A stretch of 38,402 bases of DNA from Metabacillus lacus (GTDB lineage: Bacteria > Bacillota > Bacilli > Bacillales > Bacillaceae): positions 1 to 38,402 of the forward strand of contig NZ_WKKI01000040.1 of NCBI RefSeq assembly GCF_009674805.1, read 5' to 3'. The stretch's first letter is position 1, and each line of letters begins with the position of its first letter. The position numbers were made by a program, and so were the translations under genes. The notes beneath the pieces were generated by a model. It was not told the DNA's origin. It searched no databases and saw only the letters and a program-made list of their open reading frames with translations. Shown piece by piece: positions 9,066-16,213 of the stretch.

Positions 9066-9974
9066 TTACGCTTCAGGATCAATCTGCCTGACAATTTCTT
9101 CGCAAATCTCATGGGTGAGCAGGGAATCCTGGAAGGAAGGATCCGGTGTGGTGTTTTCCCTTACACATTCAATGAAATGGTCTATGATTTGATAAAACCC
9201 CCGCTTCAGCAGGGTAGGTTCCCAGTCTCCAAATTTTGTTACGCTGATTTCTTTATTATGGTAGTGAGTCGTTTCGACAAGACTGTTCACCGTATATTTG
9301 TGTGTGCCTGCTGAGTATTCAATGGTTTCCTCTGTGACCCCGCCGTTCCGGTTCATGACTCCAATTGCCGTGCATCCGTCCCCAATCAACTGGACGACAA
9401 TATGATCCAACAGCTCTCCATTTTTCAGAAACTGCGTTTGGACATCCGTCACCTCTGTGTCCATCAGAAAGCGGAGCGTATCAACCACATGAATGAAATC
9501 CTCGACAACAAATCTGCGAACATGATCAGGTGCAGCAAACCGGTTTTTCTGCATTAAAATCAAACTCGCCCTGCCATGGTCTTTTAACTCCTGAACCCTG
9601 GGGACAAATCGTCTATTAAAGCCGGTCATCGCTACTTTTCCGCTGCTTTCAGCAAGCTCCGCGATCCTCTTCGTCTCACTGTAATGTAAAGAAACGGGCT
9701 TATCTATGTAAACGCTGATTCCGTTTTTCAGCAGCTTTTCAGCGAGTTCCGCATGCGCCTCTGTCGCTGTACTAATGATGGCGGCATCAATCTTCTTCTT
9801 CACAAGCTCGTCCACTGTCTGAACAGTTTCGTCCAACCGATAACTTTGCGCAAGCTGGTGCAGTGTATCCCGATTTCTCGTACAAAGGACAAGCTCAATA
9901 TCGTCCCTTTCAGACAGAACGGGCAGATACGCTTTTTTGGCAATGTCACCAAGACCAATGATCCCAAGTCTCAT
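9066..9974 (-). CDS. Gfo/Idh/MocA family oxidoreductase
   Basis: 302 residues. The N-terminal Rossmann fold starts at the first residues (L-G-I-I-G-L-G-D-I-A, a GxGxxA-type NAD(P) loop). The conserved Y-I-D-K-P-V-S motif of the family follows near residue 95, with the catalytic Lys. The H-V-V-D-T-L segment supplies the usual Asp/His region in the C-terminal alpha/beta domain. It should oxidise or reduce a sugar-like substrate with NAD(P); which one cannot be told. I start at 9974 because AAAGGAGGG lies just upstream. The frame extends to 10103, but the extra 43 codons run back through the terminator at 10046-10071. Before the island arrived, its upstream neighbour was the rRNA methyltransferase gene. 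Confidence 0.87.
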   Translation of the reverse strand: MRLGIIGLGDIAKKAYLPVLSERDDIELVLCTRNRDTLHQLAQSYRLDETVQTVDELVKKKIDAAIISTATEAHAELAEKLLKNGISVYIDKPVSLHYSETKRIAELAESSGKVAMTGFNRRFVPRVQELKDHGRASLILMQKNRFAAPDHVRRFVVEDFIHVVDTLRFLMDTEVTDVQTQFLKNGELLDHIVVQLIGDGCTAIGVMNRNGGVTEETIEYSAGTHKYTVNSLVETTHYHNKEISVTKFGDWEPTLLKRGFYQIIDHFIECVRENTTPDPSFQDSLLTHEICEEIVRQIDPEA

Positions 9975-10045
9975 GTCCCTTCCTCCTTTAGATGATGTGG
10001 TAGGTAAAGTATAGCACGTGTGTTTCCAGGCTCTCCAATATAAAA

Positions 10046-10071
10046 ACCCCCGGGACTCTTTGTCCCAGGGT
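10046..10071 (-). terminator. Original terminator of the rRNA methyltransferase gene
   Basis: ACCC and GGGAC arms pair with GTCCC and AGGGT; on the minus strand the hairpin is followed by TTTTTAT. It lies about 75 nt past the old methyltransferase stop still readable at 10145-10147, so it is best read as that gene's native terminator, now separated from the gene body by the 11.9-kb island. Confidence 0.8.
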
Positions 10072-10144
10072 ATCATAAAAGAAGAACTCATGCTTTTTTT
10101 CATGACTTAACAAGTTCTCACAGGATAGGAGAATAAAATTTCCC

Positions 10145-10186
10145 TTAACCATCTTTTAGAAGTAACTGCGCCACGCACTCCACGTG
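10145..10186 (-). pseudogene. Displaced original C-terminus of the rRNA methyltransferase gene (left island junction, attL-like)
   Basis: On the minus strand 10186-10145 reads H-V-E-C-V-A-Q-L-L-L-K-D-G-stop. The intact gene at 22044 ends [14 protein letters not shown]-stop. The two share CACTCCACGTG (10176-10186 and 22078-22088). To the right of 10186 the sequence bears no relation to the gene; to the left it runs into the old terminator. This is what a site-specific insertion into the 3' end of the gene would leave behind. The shared core is the probable recombination site. Confidence 0.88.
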
Positions 10187-10417
10187 TATGGACTGTATTT
10201 GACAACACAACCGGATGTTGGTGGGTTTATCAATTTCCCAAGCATTAACGAACTAATAAATTTTCACTCCACACAACTTGTTAATTAAATTATGACTAGT
10301 GTAGCCAATGTAATTATAATCTGCTTCCTTGATTGAAAACGGTTAATTTTCAAGTACATTAATAATGGCTCTTTTCTTTTTTCATAATTATTTCTTGCTT
10401 TCCTTTACAAAATGATT
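10187..10417. other. Left end of the island, non-coding
   Basis: No gene seen. It begins with TGTATGGACTGTATTTGA (10185-10202), followed 18 bases later by GTGGGTTTATCAA (10221-10233). Both blocks recur at 14707-14738, so this is probably element-side attachment sequence. Confidence 0.5.
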
Positions 10418-11347
10418 TTATATGTTATCCCTAAAAAACTCATTTAATTTACTTTTTATTGTTTCTTTGGTATCACCTTGTACAACAAAAATTGAATTAG
10501 AATTTTTATTATTATACTCTTCAATAAAATGCTTAGCTGACTGTGTCAACTTAGTATTCGTTACAACTATTAAGTCAATCTTATTATTATTACTTAAATT
10601 AACCAAATCCCTTATTTCAGCTACAGTAATTGGTCTATAATAATACTTACAAACCAGTGCGTATTCTTTATTGTTTTCTTGCACCTTAAAATCATAACCA
10701 TTATCTGAGGCAAGACTATGGTGTACATAATTTTTTCCTTCTAATGCTTCCTTAACAATCATTTCATATGAAAAGGAACTCATTATATTGTTTTGTATTT
10801 CCTTCTCTCTTTTTTCAATGTCTTCATTAACCTGTACCTCTCTTTCACGTTTTGCCTTTTGAATTGTGCTATAACCTCCTACAAGGGCGAATCCAATCGA
10901 AGCTATTGCAGTAAACAAACTAATAATAAAGTTTTTTACCGATTTTTCTTTAGGTTTTACTGGTGGTTCTTTAATATTCTTTCGCAGAACTTGAACCTTA
11001 CCAACTAACTCTGTACGCTGCTTAAGTGGAATAAATTTATTATCCATAAATCTTCCAGACACTTGAATTAGCAATTGATCTTTTGTAAAAGGATAAGAAA
11101 TGTTATACTCTATCTCTTTAGCCTTTATTAATGAGTCTATTTCTTCGATTGAAACATTTTGTCCGTAATAAAGTAACTCTTGGATATTTTCTATTAAACT
11201 TTCGTTAATTGTATTTACCCTTTCATCTCTCATATCTTGAAGATAGCCAGGGACATAGTATACTCCTAGATATATTGTAATTAATATTCCAATTACACTA
11301 AAAATATTTGAAAAATTTCTTTTTGACCATTGCCACAACCATTTCAA
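10418..11347 (-). CDS. Membrane-anchored Mrr-like restriction-endonuclease-fold protein
   Basis: About 309 residues. A first membrane segment is at about 14-33 (F-S-V-I-G-I-L-I-T-I-Y-L-G-V), then a roughly 100-residue helical section, and a second membrane segment at about 141-160 (F-I-I-S-L-F-T-A-I-A-S-I-G-F-A). A charged linker leads to a C-terminal domain with the Mrr pattern: F-S-Y-E-M-I-V-K-E-A-L-E-G, then N-G-Y-D-F-K-V (catalytic Asp), then Y-A-L-V-C-K-Y-Y (Lys; the usual Glu/Gln two before it is Val), and L-I-V-V-T-N-T-K-L-T-Q-S-A. Probably a nuclease held at the membrane. The start is uncertain: GAGGTG overlaps the GTG at 11356, and TTG at 11347 has better spacing. Downstream of the PIN gene on the same strand, 153-162 nt away. 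Confidence 0.72.
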   Translation of the reverse strand: MKWLWQWSKRNFSNIFSVIGILITIYLGVYYVPGYLQDMRDERVNTINESLIENIQELLYYGQNVSIEEIDSLIKAKEIEYNISYPFTKDQLLIQVSGRFMDNKFIPLKQRTELVGKVQVLRKNIKEPPVKPKEKSVKNFIISLFTAIASIGFALVGGYSTIQKAKREREVQVNEDIEKREKEIQNNIMSSFSYEMIVKEALEGKNYVHHSLASDNGYDFKVQENNKEYALVCKYYYRPITVAEIRDLVNLSNNNKIDLIVVTNTKLTQSAKHFIEEYNNKNSNSIFVVQGDTKETIKSKLNEFFRDNI

Positions 11348-11509
11348 CAAATTCACCTCATAATAAAACTCTAATTTATGTTTAAATTATAATCTTGGGA
11401 CTACTAGGGGTACTCTATATTTTTATTATGAATTCAAAATTATTATACTTCTGAAGTTTTTTTAGAAACAATATCTTTTTTGTAATCCCACTATTCGAAG
11501 CACTTGAGT

Positions 11510-13027
11510 TTACAAGTCATTTTCTAACTCACAATTCCGACAGAATCCCTGACCTCCCATATTTTCAAAAGAAACCTTTCTTCCACAACTTGGACAAACC
11601 TCTCCTTTTGAATTAGTCACCATACATCTCTCACAGATTGGTTCGTCGTTTTGACTAAAATATTTTCCAATTTCATTACCACACTCTATACACAGTTCAT
11701 CTGCCGTAAAACTGTCAATTTCACATAATGCTCCACTTACAATTTCTATAATCCCATTGGAATGATCATTAATAAATTCTTCTAAGTAAGATTCTATTCT
11801 TCGAGATACTTTTATTGTTATTTCCCCTTCGAGTATATGTGTAGTTGGATCTGACAATAGAATATCTTTAGTATCGTCGTCTCTTCCCCAATATTGCTGT
11901 GAGATTGCTTCAACTTTAATAATTAATTTTAAATTATACTCTGCAACTCCGTCGTAATAACCTTCAAATTCATATGATATCAATTCATCGTTAAGCAGTT
12001 CATCCTGAATCTCAAATACACTTCCATCATAATTAGATAATGTAGAAGTATCAACGAACCGATCTCCGGAATTTATTAGTTCTTCCATAATTTCTCCGGT
12101 AATTCCCCAATCAACTATGTTTTGTATATAGTTATCAACATCATATCCTAAAATCCATTCAACAGTACTAGGAACTTCCAAATGGTGAATTTCAGCTAAA
12201 GTTGCAAATAATTCATTTGATGTTACTCCTATTACTTGTTGTGATGTTTGCATATTAAACTCAGAAATCAACTCTTGTCTAAAACCAACTCGTTCTGAAT
12301 TATTTAGCTCATACCAATCTTCTTTAACATCATCAGTTACGAATATTAAATTCAGATTCAAATCCCTACAGTAATTCATCACTTCTTTCCAAATTAAGAG
12401 ATCCCCGTATGCCTGCACTCCAGACTTGTCTTTTCCATCTTTATACCCTGGTGGAGTACTTTTTGAATAACGCTTTTCCCCTTCTGCACATAACAAATAA
12501 ATTTCATCAAGAGAAAATGCTTTTAACAGATTATTTTTAGAAGCGAGTGAATCAACTAATTTCTTAATTTTATCTTCGTCTAAAAAACGATTGTTAAATT
12601 CATTTAATACATCCAATTCAGAGGCATAGTCTTCAAATGCACCTTCTACTTGATGAATATTTTCTTCAACTTGCTCTTGTAATCTATCTATATTTGGAAA
12701 TTTATAACCCTTCAGAATACTAAATTGCTTATTAATTTTGTCCTTCATTTGATTAAGCGGCTTATTTAATAAAGTAATAACATTTTCGAATTTTTTTCTT
12801 TGTCTATTTAAGCAAATACTATGGTTTCTATCAAATTCCCTTTTAACAGTGTCAGGGAGAATAAGATTATCGATAATTTTATCAGTTAAACCAACAAAAA
12901 AATTGGTTACCTCTGGTGAATATTCATATAAATTTAAATAAATATTAGTATCATAAACAACACAAAAATTCCGCTGAGTTATAAAATTTTGGATTTCCTT
13001 CTTTATATCTCTAAAATTTTTCTCCAT
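11510..13027 (-). CDS. PIN-like nuclease domain protein with two C-terminal zinc ribbons
   Basis: 505 residues. The N-terminal third looks like a large PIN-like (PIN_8-type) RNase domain. Acidic positions fit a metal site: Asp26 in V-V-Y-D-T-N-I-Y, Glu64 in V-K-R-E-F, Asp209 in Q-A-Y-G-D-L-L-I-W, and Asp232/233 in F-V-T-D-D. Residues 75-200 insert a long helical arm. A central beta-rich part (about 290-430) is not recognised. The end carries four CxxC pairs (Cys446/449, 465/468, 478/481, 496/499), that is two zinc ribbons. AGAGGAGA precedes the ATG at 13027. It is divergent from the SEFIR gene, 104 nt away, and upstream of the Mrr-like gene. Likely a defence RNase; that role is inference. Confidence 0.75.
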   Translation of the reverse strand: MEKNFRDIKKEIQNFITQRNFCVVYDTNIYLNLYEYSPEVTNFFVGLTDKIIDNLILPDTVKREFDRNHSICLNRQRKKFENVITLLNKPLNQMKDKINKQFSILKGYKFPNIDRLQEQVEENIHQVEGAFEDYASELDVLNEFNNRFLDEDKIKKLVDSLASKNNLLKAFSLDEIYLLCAEGEKRYSKSTPPGYKDGKDKSGVQAYGDLLIWKEVMNYCRDLNLNLIFVTDDVKEDWYELNNSERVGFRQELISEFNMQTSQQVIGVTSNELFATLAEIHHLEVPSTVEWILGYDVDNYIQNIVDWGITGEIMEELINSGDRFVDTSTLSNYDGSVFEIQDELLNDELISYEFEGYYDGVAEYNLKLIIKVEAISQQYWGRDDDTKDILLSDPTTHILEGEITIKVSRRIESYLEEFINDHSNGIIEIVSGALCEIDSFTADELCIECGNEIGKYFSQNDEPICERCMVTNSKGEVCPSCGRKVSFENMGGQGFCRNCELENDL

Positions 13028-13131
13028 ATTTCTTCTCCTCTTAAAGATTAAACTCTTTTAATAATGAGTAAATGACTCTTTACCTTCCAGTATGTTACAA
13101 TTTTACCATACTATAATAACAGGTGGTAAAA

Positions 13132-14586
13132 ATGGAAAAAAACATAAAAATATTCATTTCTTATAGTTGGTCTACTAAAGAATTTATAGATTGGGTAAGA
13201 GATGATTTAGCAACAAAACTCTTGAATGATGGTATTGAAGTTATTCTTGATCAATGGGATTTAAAAGAAGGATATGATATTTATAAGTTTATGGAAAGTA
13301 TGGTTGCTGATGAAACAGTAGATAATGTCTTGGTTTTGTGTGATAAAGCTTATCAGGAGAAAGCAAATGAACGAAGAGGTGGAGTGGGGACAGAAACACA
13401 AATAATTACTCCTAATGTTTATGCCGATGCCAATCAAGATAAGTTTATTCCTATAGTAGTTGAAAGAGACGAAAATGGTAAAGATTTTATTCCCATTTAT
13501 ATGAAAGGAAGAAAATTCATAGATTTTTCATCCGAAGAGCTTTTTATAGCAAATTATGAACACCTTCTTCGAACACTATATAAACGCCCCCAGTATAGAA
13601 AGCCCAAAAAGGGTAATCCCCCCTCCTATTTATTTAGTGAAGAAGAAGTTAATGATTATAAATTTCATTTTTTGTTACAGCAAATAAAATCAGATATCTT
13701 TAAACAAAGAACTGAAGCTGCAACATACAAAATTAATGAATTTAAAAATGAATTTATCACTTCTTTGAATTCTTTTATTATTGATAAGACCGGTAGTGCT
13801 GCGGAAGTAGCAGCAGTTGTGGAAGATAAAATCGACAACTCTTTAATTTTAAGAAATGATTATGTGGAATTTATTGAGCTGGTTCTACTAAATAACCTTA
13901 TTGATGTTGATTTCTTAATTGGCTTCTTTGAAGATTTGTATAATAAGTATAAAGAAATAAAGTCTAATGTAAGTGGAACTTTTTATGATATTCAGTTTAA
14001 CCATTTTCAATTTCTAATTCGAGAATTGTTCTTATACACAGTAACAGTTTTAATTAATACTGAACGTTATGAAACAATTAATAAACTCATTAATGCACGC
14101 TATTTTCTTTATAGAGAATATGTTCAAAATGGAAAAGAAGGAGCAGATTTTGAAAGATTTGATTGCTACTTAGGCTCACTTGAAGAATTACAAAATAAGA
14201 AGTTTGAAAGAAAATTCTATAGTTATATGGCAGAAAAAATAGTCAATAGAGCTACTATAAATAAACTTCAGAAGGTTGACCTTGCCCAAACAGATACATT
14301 GCTATACTATCTATCTGTATTAAGAACTAAGGAATCTGACCGTTATTGGTTTCCAAGACTGTATGTATATTTAGGCTATTCGAAAATTGAACTTTTACAA
14401 AAAATCGAATCTAGAAGACATTTTGATAAGGTAAAGGCTTTATTTGGAGTTAATGATATACAAGAGTTAAAGGAGTTATTTTTCAACTTTAACAATCCCT
14501 ACAGTCAGGGATACAGTCACTCTTTTGATAATGTACCTAACATCTCCGATTATATTGAAATTGAAAAAATCGGTAAATACTCATAA
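13132..14586 (+). CDS. SEFIR/TIR-like domain protein, probable antiphage effector
   Basis: 484 residues. N-terminal SEFIR domain (about 5-150): I-F-I-S-Y-S-W at 7-13, V-I-L-D-Q-W-D-L at 37-44, then G-V-G-T-E-T-Q with Glu88, and a Y-M-K-G-R-K-F-I-D strand. The remaining 330 residues are mostly helical and unrecognised; they probably sense the trigger or oligomerise. Bacterial SEFIR proteins of Bacillus are known single-gene antiphage systems that, like TIR proteins, deplete NAD to stop infection. The start is ATG 13132, because AGGTGG lies just before it; GTG 13123 lies inside that site. AT-rich like the rest of the island. Divergently transcribed from the PIN gene. Confidence 0.82.
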   Translation: MEKNIKIFISYSWSTKEFIDWVRDDLATKLLNDGIEVILDQWDLKEGYDIYKFMESMVADETVDNVLVLCDKAYQEKANERRGGVGTETQIITPNVYADANQDKFIPIVVERDENGKDFIPIYMKGRKFIDFSSEELFIANYEHLLRTLYKRPQYRKPKKGNPPSYLFSEEEVNDYKFHFLLQQIKSDIFKQRTEAATYKINEFKNEFITSLNSFIIDKTGSAAEVAAVVEDKIDNSLILRNDYVEFIELVLLNNLIDVDFLIGFFEDLYNKYKEIKSNVSGTFYDIQFNHFQFLIRELFLYTVTVLINTERYETINKLINARYFLYREYVQNGKEGADFERFDCYLGSLEELQNKKFERKFYSYMAEKIVNRATINKLQKVDLAQTDTLLYYLSVLRTKESDRYWFPRLYVYLGYSKIELLQKIESRRHFDKVKALFGVNDIQELKELFFNFNNPYSQGYSHSFDNVPNISDYIEIEKIGKYS

Positions 14587-14654
14587 TGGACTGATTGAGG
14601 AAAAACACGGGGACGGTGATGTTGGAAGGAATAGCAAGTAGTATAGTGGACAAA

Positions 14655-14685
14655 AGAGCCTTATCCTCCAAAAGAATAAGGCTCT
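14655..14685. terminator. Hairpin downstream of the SEFIR gene
   Basis: AGAGCCTTAT pairs perfectly with ATAAGGCTCT around an 11-nt loop. The tail is T-poor on the plus strand (ATGCGAG) and better on the minus strand, so it may act as a weak terminator for the SEFIR transcript 70 nt upstream. Confidence 0.5.
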
Positions 14686-14706
14686 ATGCGAGTATAATCT
14701 TCGCAA

Positions 14707-14738
14707 TGTATGGACTGTAATTGAAGTGGGTTTATCAA
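14707..14738. repeat. Second copy of the island left-end sequence
   Basis: TGTATGGACTGTAATTGA (14707-14724) and GTGGGTTTATCAA (14726-14738) repeat 10185-10202 and 10221-10233, with one mismatch and a different spacer. See the finding on stacked elements. Confidence 0.65.
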
Positions 14739-14814
14739 CATTTTTCTATACACCTGAATTTGCCGGCAATTGATACACTGGAGCTTTAGAGTATAAACAA
14801 GGGATTGTCGCCGA

Positions 14815-14839
14815 GTAACGGGTTCTGTTTTGGAGTACA
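14815..14839 (+). repeat. Seam repeat copy A (TAACGGGTTCTGTTTT...)
   Basis: GTAACGGGTTCTGTTTTGGAGTACA in three spans: the first 17 bases and the AGTACA end are shared with copies at 18145-18168 (same direction) and 18396-18421 (opposite direction). A weaker match is at 15596-15611. Confidence 0.55.
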
Positions 14840-15186
14840 TTGACAGCTGATTTTCACTATAAAATGAACAGAGGCGGCTAGGATGACCAAAGGTCCCCGG
14901 GTTTTTCTTTTAAGGGGCATTGACTCAGAAAGGATGAACACTCTTTTTGTAGAACTTCTAATTAAAGATAAGAAGCAGGTTTGTTCAATAAGAAATCACA
15001 TAAGAAAGATCAATTTAGTGTAAAATGAGTTTAAACATTATTAATATTCTAACAATAAAGTTATGCATAAAATCGAGGTGATGCATATTAGTGATAGGGT
15101 TTCAACTGCAAAATAATGATTGAGTAGTAATTTGTTTATTATACTGATAAATAAAAATATATTTATTTGAAAGACAGGTGAGCGCT

Positions 15187-15409
15187 ATGGACTCCTAAAT
15201 TAAAATTATACAAAGATGAATTTGATTTTCTTCATAAAAAGATTGGTGAACTAGAATGGGAACTTGCTACAATAAGTTATGGGCGAAAAGCGGTCCTTAA
15301 TTCGGAATATGAGATATTAGAAGATCGGATTCTAAATTATAGAGATAATATTCAAATGTTAGTAGAGAAGATCAGAGTTGAAGTAACCGTAGCTAATAAA
15401 TCCATATAA
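15187..15409 (+). pseudogene. Small coiled-coil gene with a frameshift after its start codon
   Basis: AGGTG and ATG at 15187 form a proper start, but that frame stops after three codons. The next frame, from 15191, is open for 72 codons (T-P-K-L-K-L-Y-K-D-E-F-D-F-L-H-K-K onward, ending A-N-K-S-I before two stops). It reads as a helical, charged, coiled-coil-like peptide. Dropping one G of the ATGG restores M-T-P-K-L. So this is either a recently broken small gene, a sequencing slip, or one using an unseen start. The product is not recognised. A strong terminator follows at 15505. Confidence 0.45.
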
Positions 15410-15504
15410 TGATTTAGTGTCTATTTCACTTCAAAAGCAAGTTTGTGAAACATTATTCTTAAACTATATGGTGCTTTTATTTAAGATGGACTCGATCATA
15501 AGCG

Positions 15505-15537
15505 AAAAACGCTTAACACTACTGTTAAGCGTTTTTT
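15505..15537. terminator. Strong intrinsic terminator
   Basis: AAAAACGCTTAACA and TGTTAAGCGTTTTTT form a 13-bp stem with a 4-nt loop; both strands give a T-run. It ends the unit holding the frameshifted small gene and could also stop leftward transcription. Confidence 0.85.
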
Positions 15538-15704
15538 CACTCCCCAGATTACTTCTATTAGCAAAATTGCCGGTTAAAAATTTGTTTTATGACAGGTAAC
15601 TGAACCCGTTAAGCGGTGATACTGCTTTTTCTTTGTGATTTGATATATGCTAACTTATAAAAGAACCTGTTAAAAACGAATGATATCATCCAGCTATTAT
15701 TAAT

Positions 15705-15938
15705 TTAATAAATCTTAAGCTTTTGTACAGCGGAGATTAAAGACTCTAAGCCTTCAGTAGGAAATTCTGGTCCCATAGCACGTAGATTTCCTTTAGTTTC
15801 TCTGATTTGGAAGCGTAAGTTTTGGCTTCCGGCTTCCTTTTCTACCCTGGTGATTCTGAGAAATTCCTTTTTCCCGCCATAATCCCAAGAGCGAAGTTCA
15901 ATAAAAGGGTTACCGGCGTTATCGTGGTCAACGTACAT
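15705..15938 (-). CDS. Small conserved-looking hypothetical protein
   Basis: 77 residues from ATG 15938, which stands seven bases after GGGAGG; ATG 15944 is too close to that site. The chain reads as a compact beta-rich fold: F-I-E-L-R-S-W-D-Y-G-G-K-K-E-F-L-R-I-T-R-V, then L-R-F-Q-I-R-E-T-K-G, G-P-E-F-P and a closing helix. It resembles small uncharacterised proteins of Bacillus and its phages. Function unknown. Its base composition is less AT-rich than the neighbouring DUF4365-like gene, suggesting a separate origin. Confidence 0.65.
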   Translation of the reverse strand: MYVDHDNAGNPFIELRSWDYGGKKEFLRITRVEKEAGSQNLRFQIRETKGNLRAMGPEFPTEGLESLISAVQKLKIY

Positions 15939-16170
15939 TTTCATTCCTCCCTGCTTTGTTATTACTATAAACCTATATGATTTTTCAGCAATTAACAAAC
16001 AGTATATTGGGTAGGAAACAGGAGAAAATATTAGGAACTTTATAGGAACTTTATAGGGAAATCTTACTCTGAACGCTTTTTTTAAAATAATTCTTCTCCT
16101 GCTCTCGTAATTTACCGTATGGATTGTAAATTTTATAACCCTTTATGAGTGATTCATTCCTTCTTTGAAC

Positions 16171-16213
16171 AATAATAAGAAGCGAAAACTTAAAAGTCTT
16201 CACTTCTTATTAT
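16171..16213 (-). terminator. Imperfect hairpin at the end of the DUF4365-like gene
   Basis: AATAATAAGAAG pairs with CTTCTTATTAT around an inner AACTT/AAGT step. It overlaps the stop codon at 16210 and is followed on the minus strand by TATTGTTC. Plausible terminator for the gene to its right. Confidence 0.5.

Larger units (their letters stand above)
14587..15190. other. 604-bp gene-poor seam between island modules
   Basis: No convincing gene. It holds a 10-bp-stem hairpin (14655-14685), the second copy of the island left-end sequence (14707-14738), a copy of the seam repeat (14815-14839) and a possible 46-codon frame (ATG 14883, preceded by AGAGGCGG) with no recognisable product. The mixture suggests a junction of two elements. 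Confidence 0.5.

Noticed and set aside
10103-10418. tRNA gene as the island's integration site
   Set aside because: No tRNA cloverleaf at either junction; the duplicated sequence is clearly the protein-coding 3' end of the methyltransferase gene.
13028-13131. Promoter with TATAAT at 13112-13117 for the SEFIR gene
   Set aside because: The start of transcription would fall within the ribosome site, leaving no leader, and no -35 box is seen. An inverted repeat GAGTAAATGACTC at 13065-13077 was also noted but is too short to call an operator.
16050-16210. GTG-started minus-strand frame of about 50 codons (contains K-G-Y-K-I-Y-N-P-Y-G-K)
   Set aside because: No ribosome site, overlaps the hairpin at the end of the DUF4365-like gene, product not recognised.
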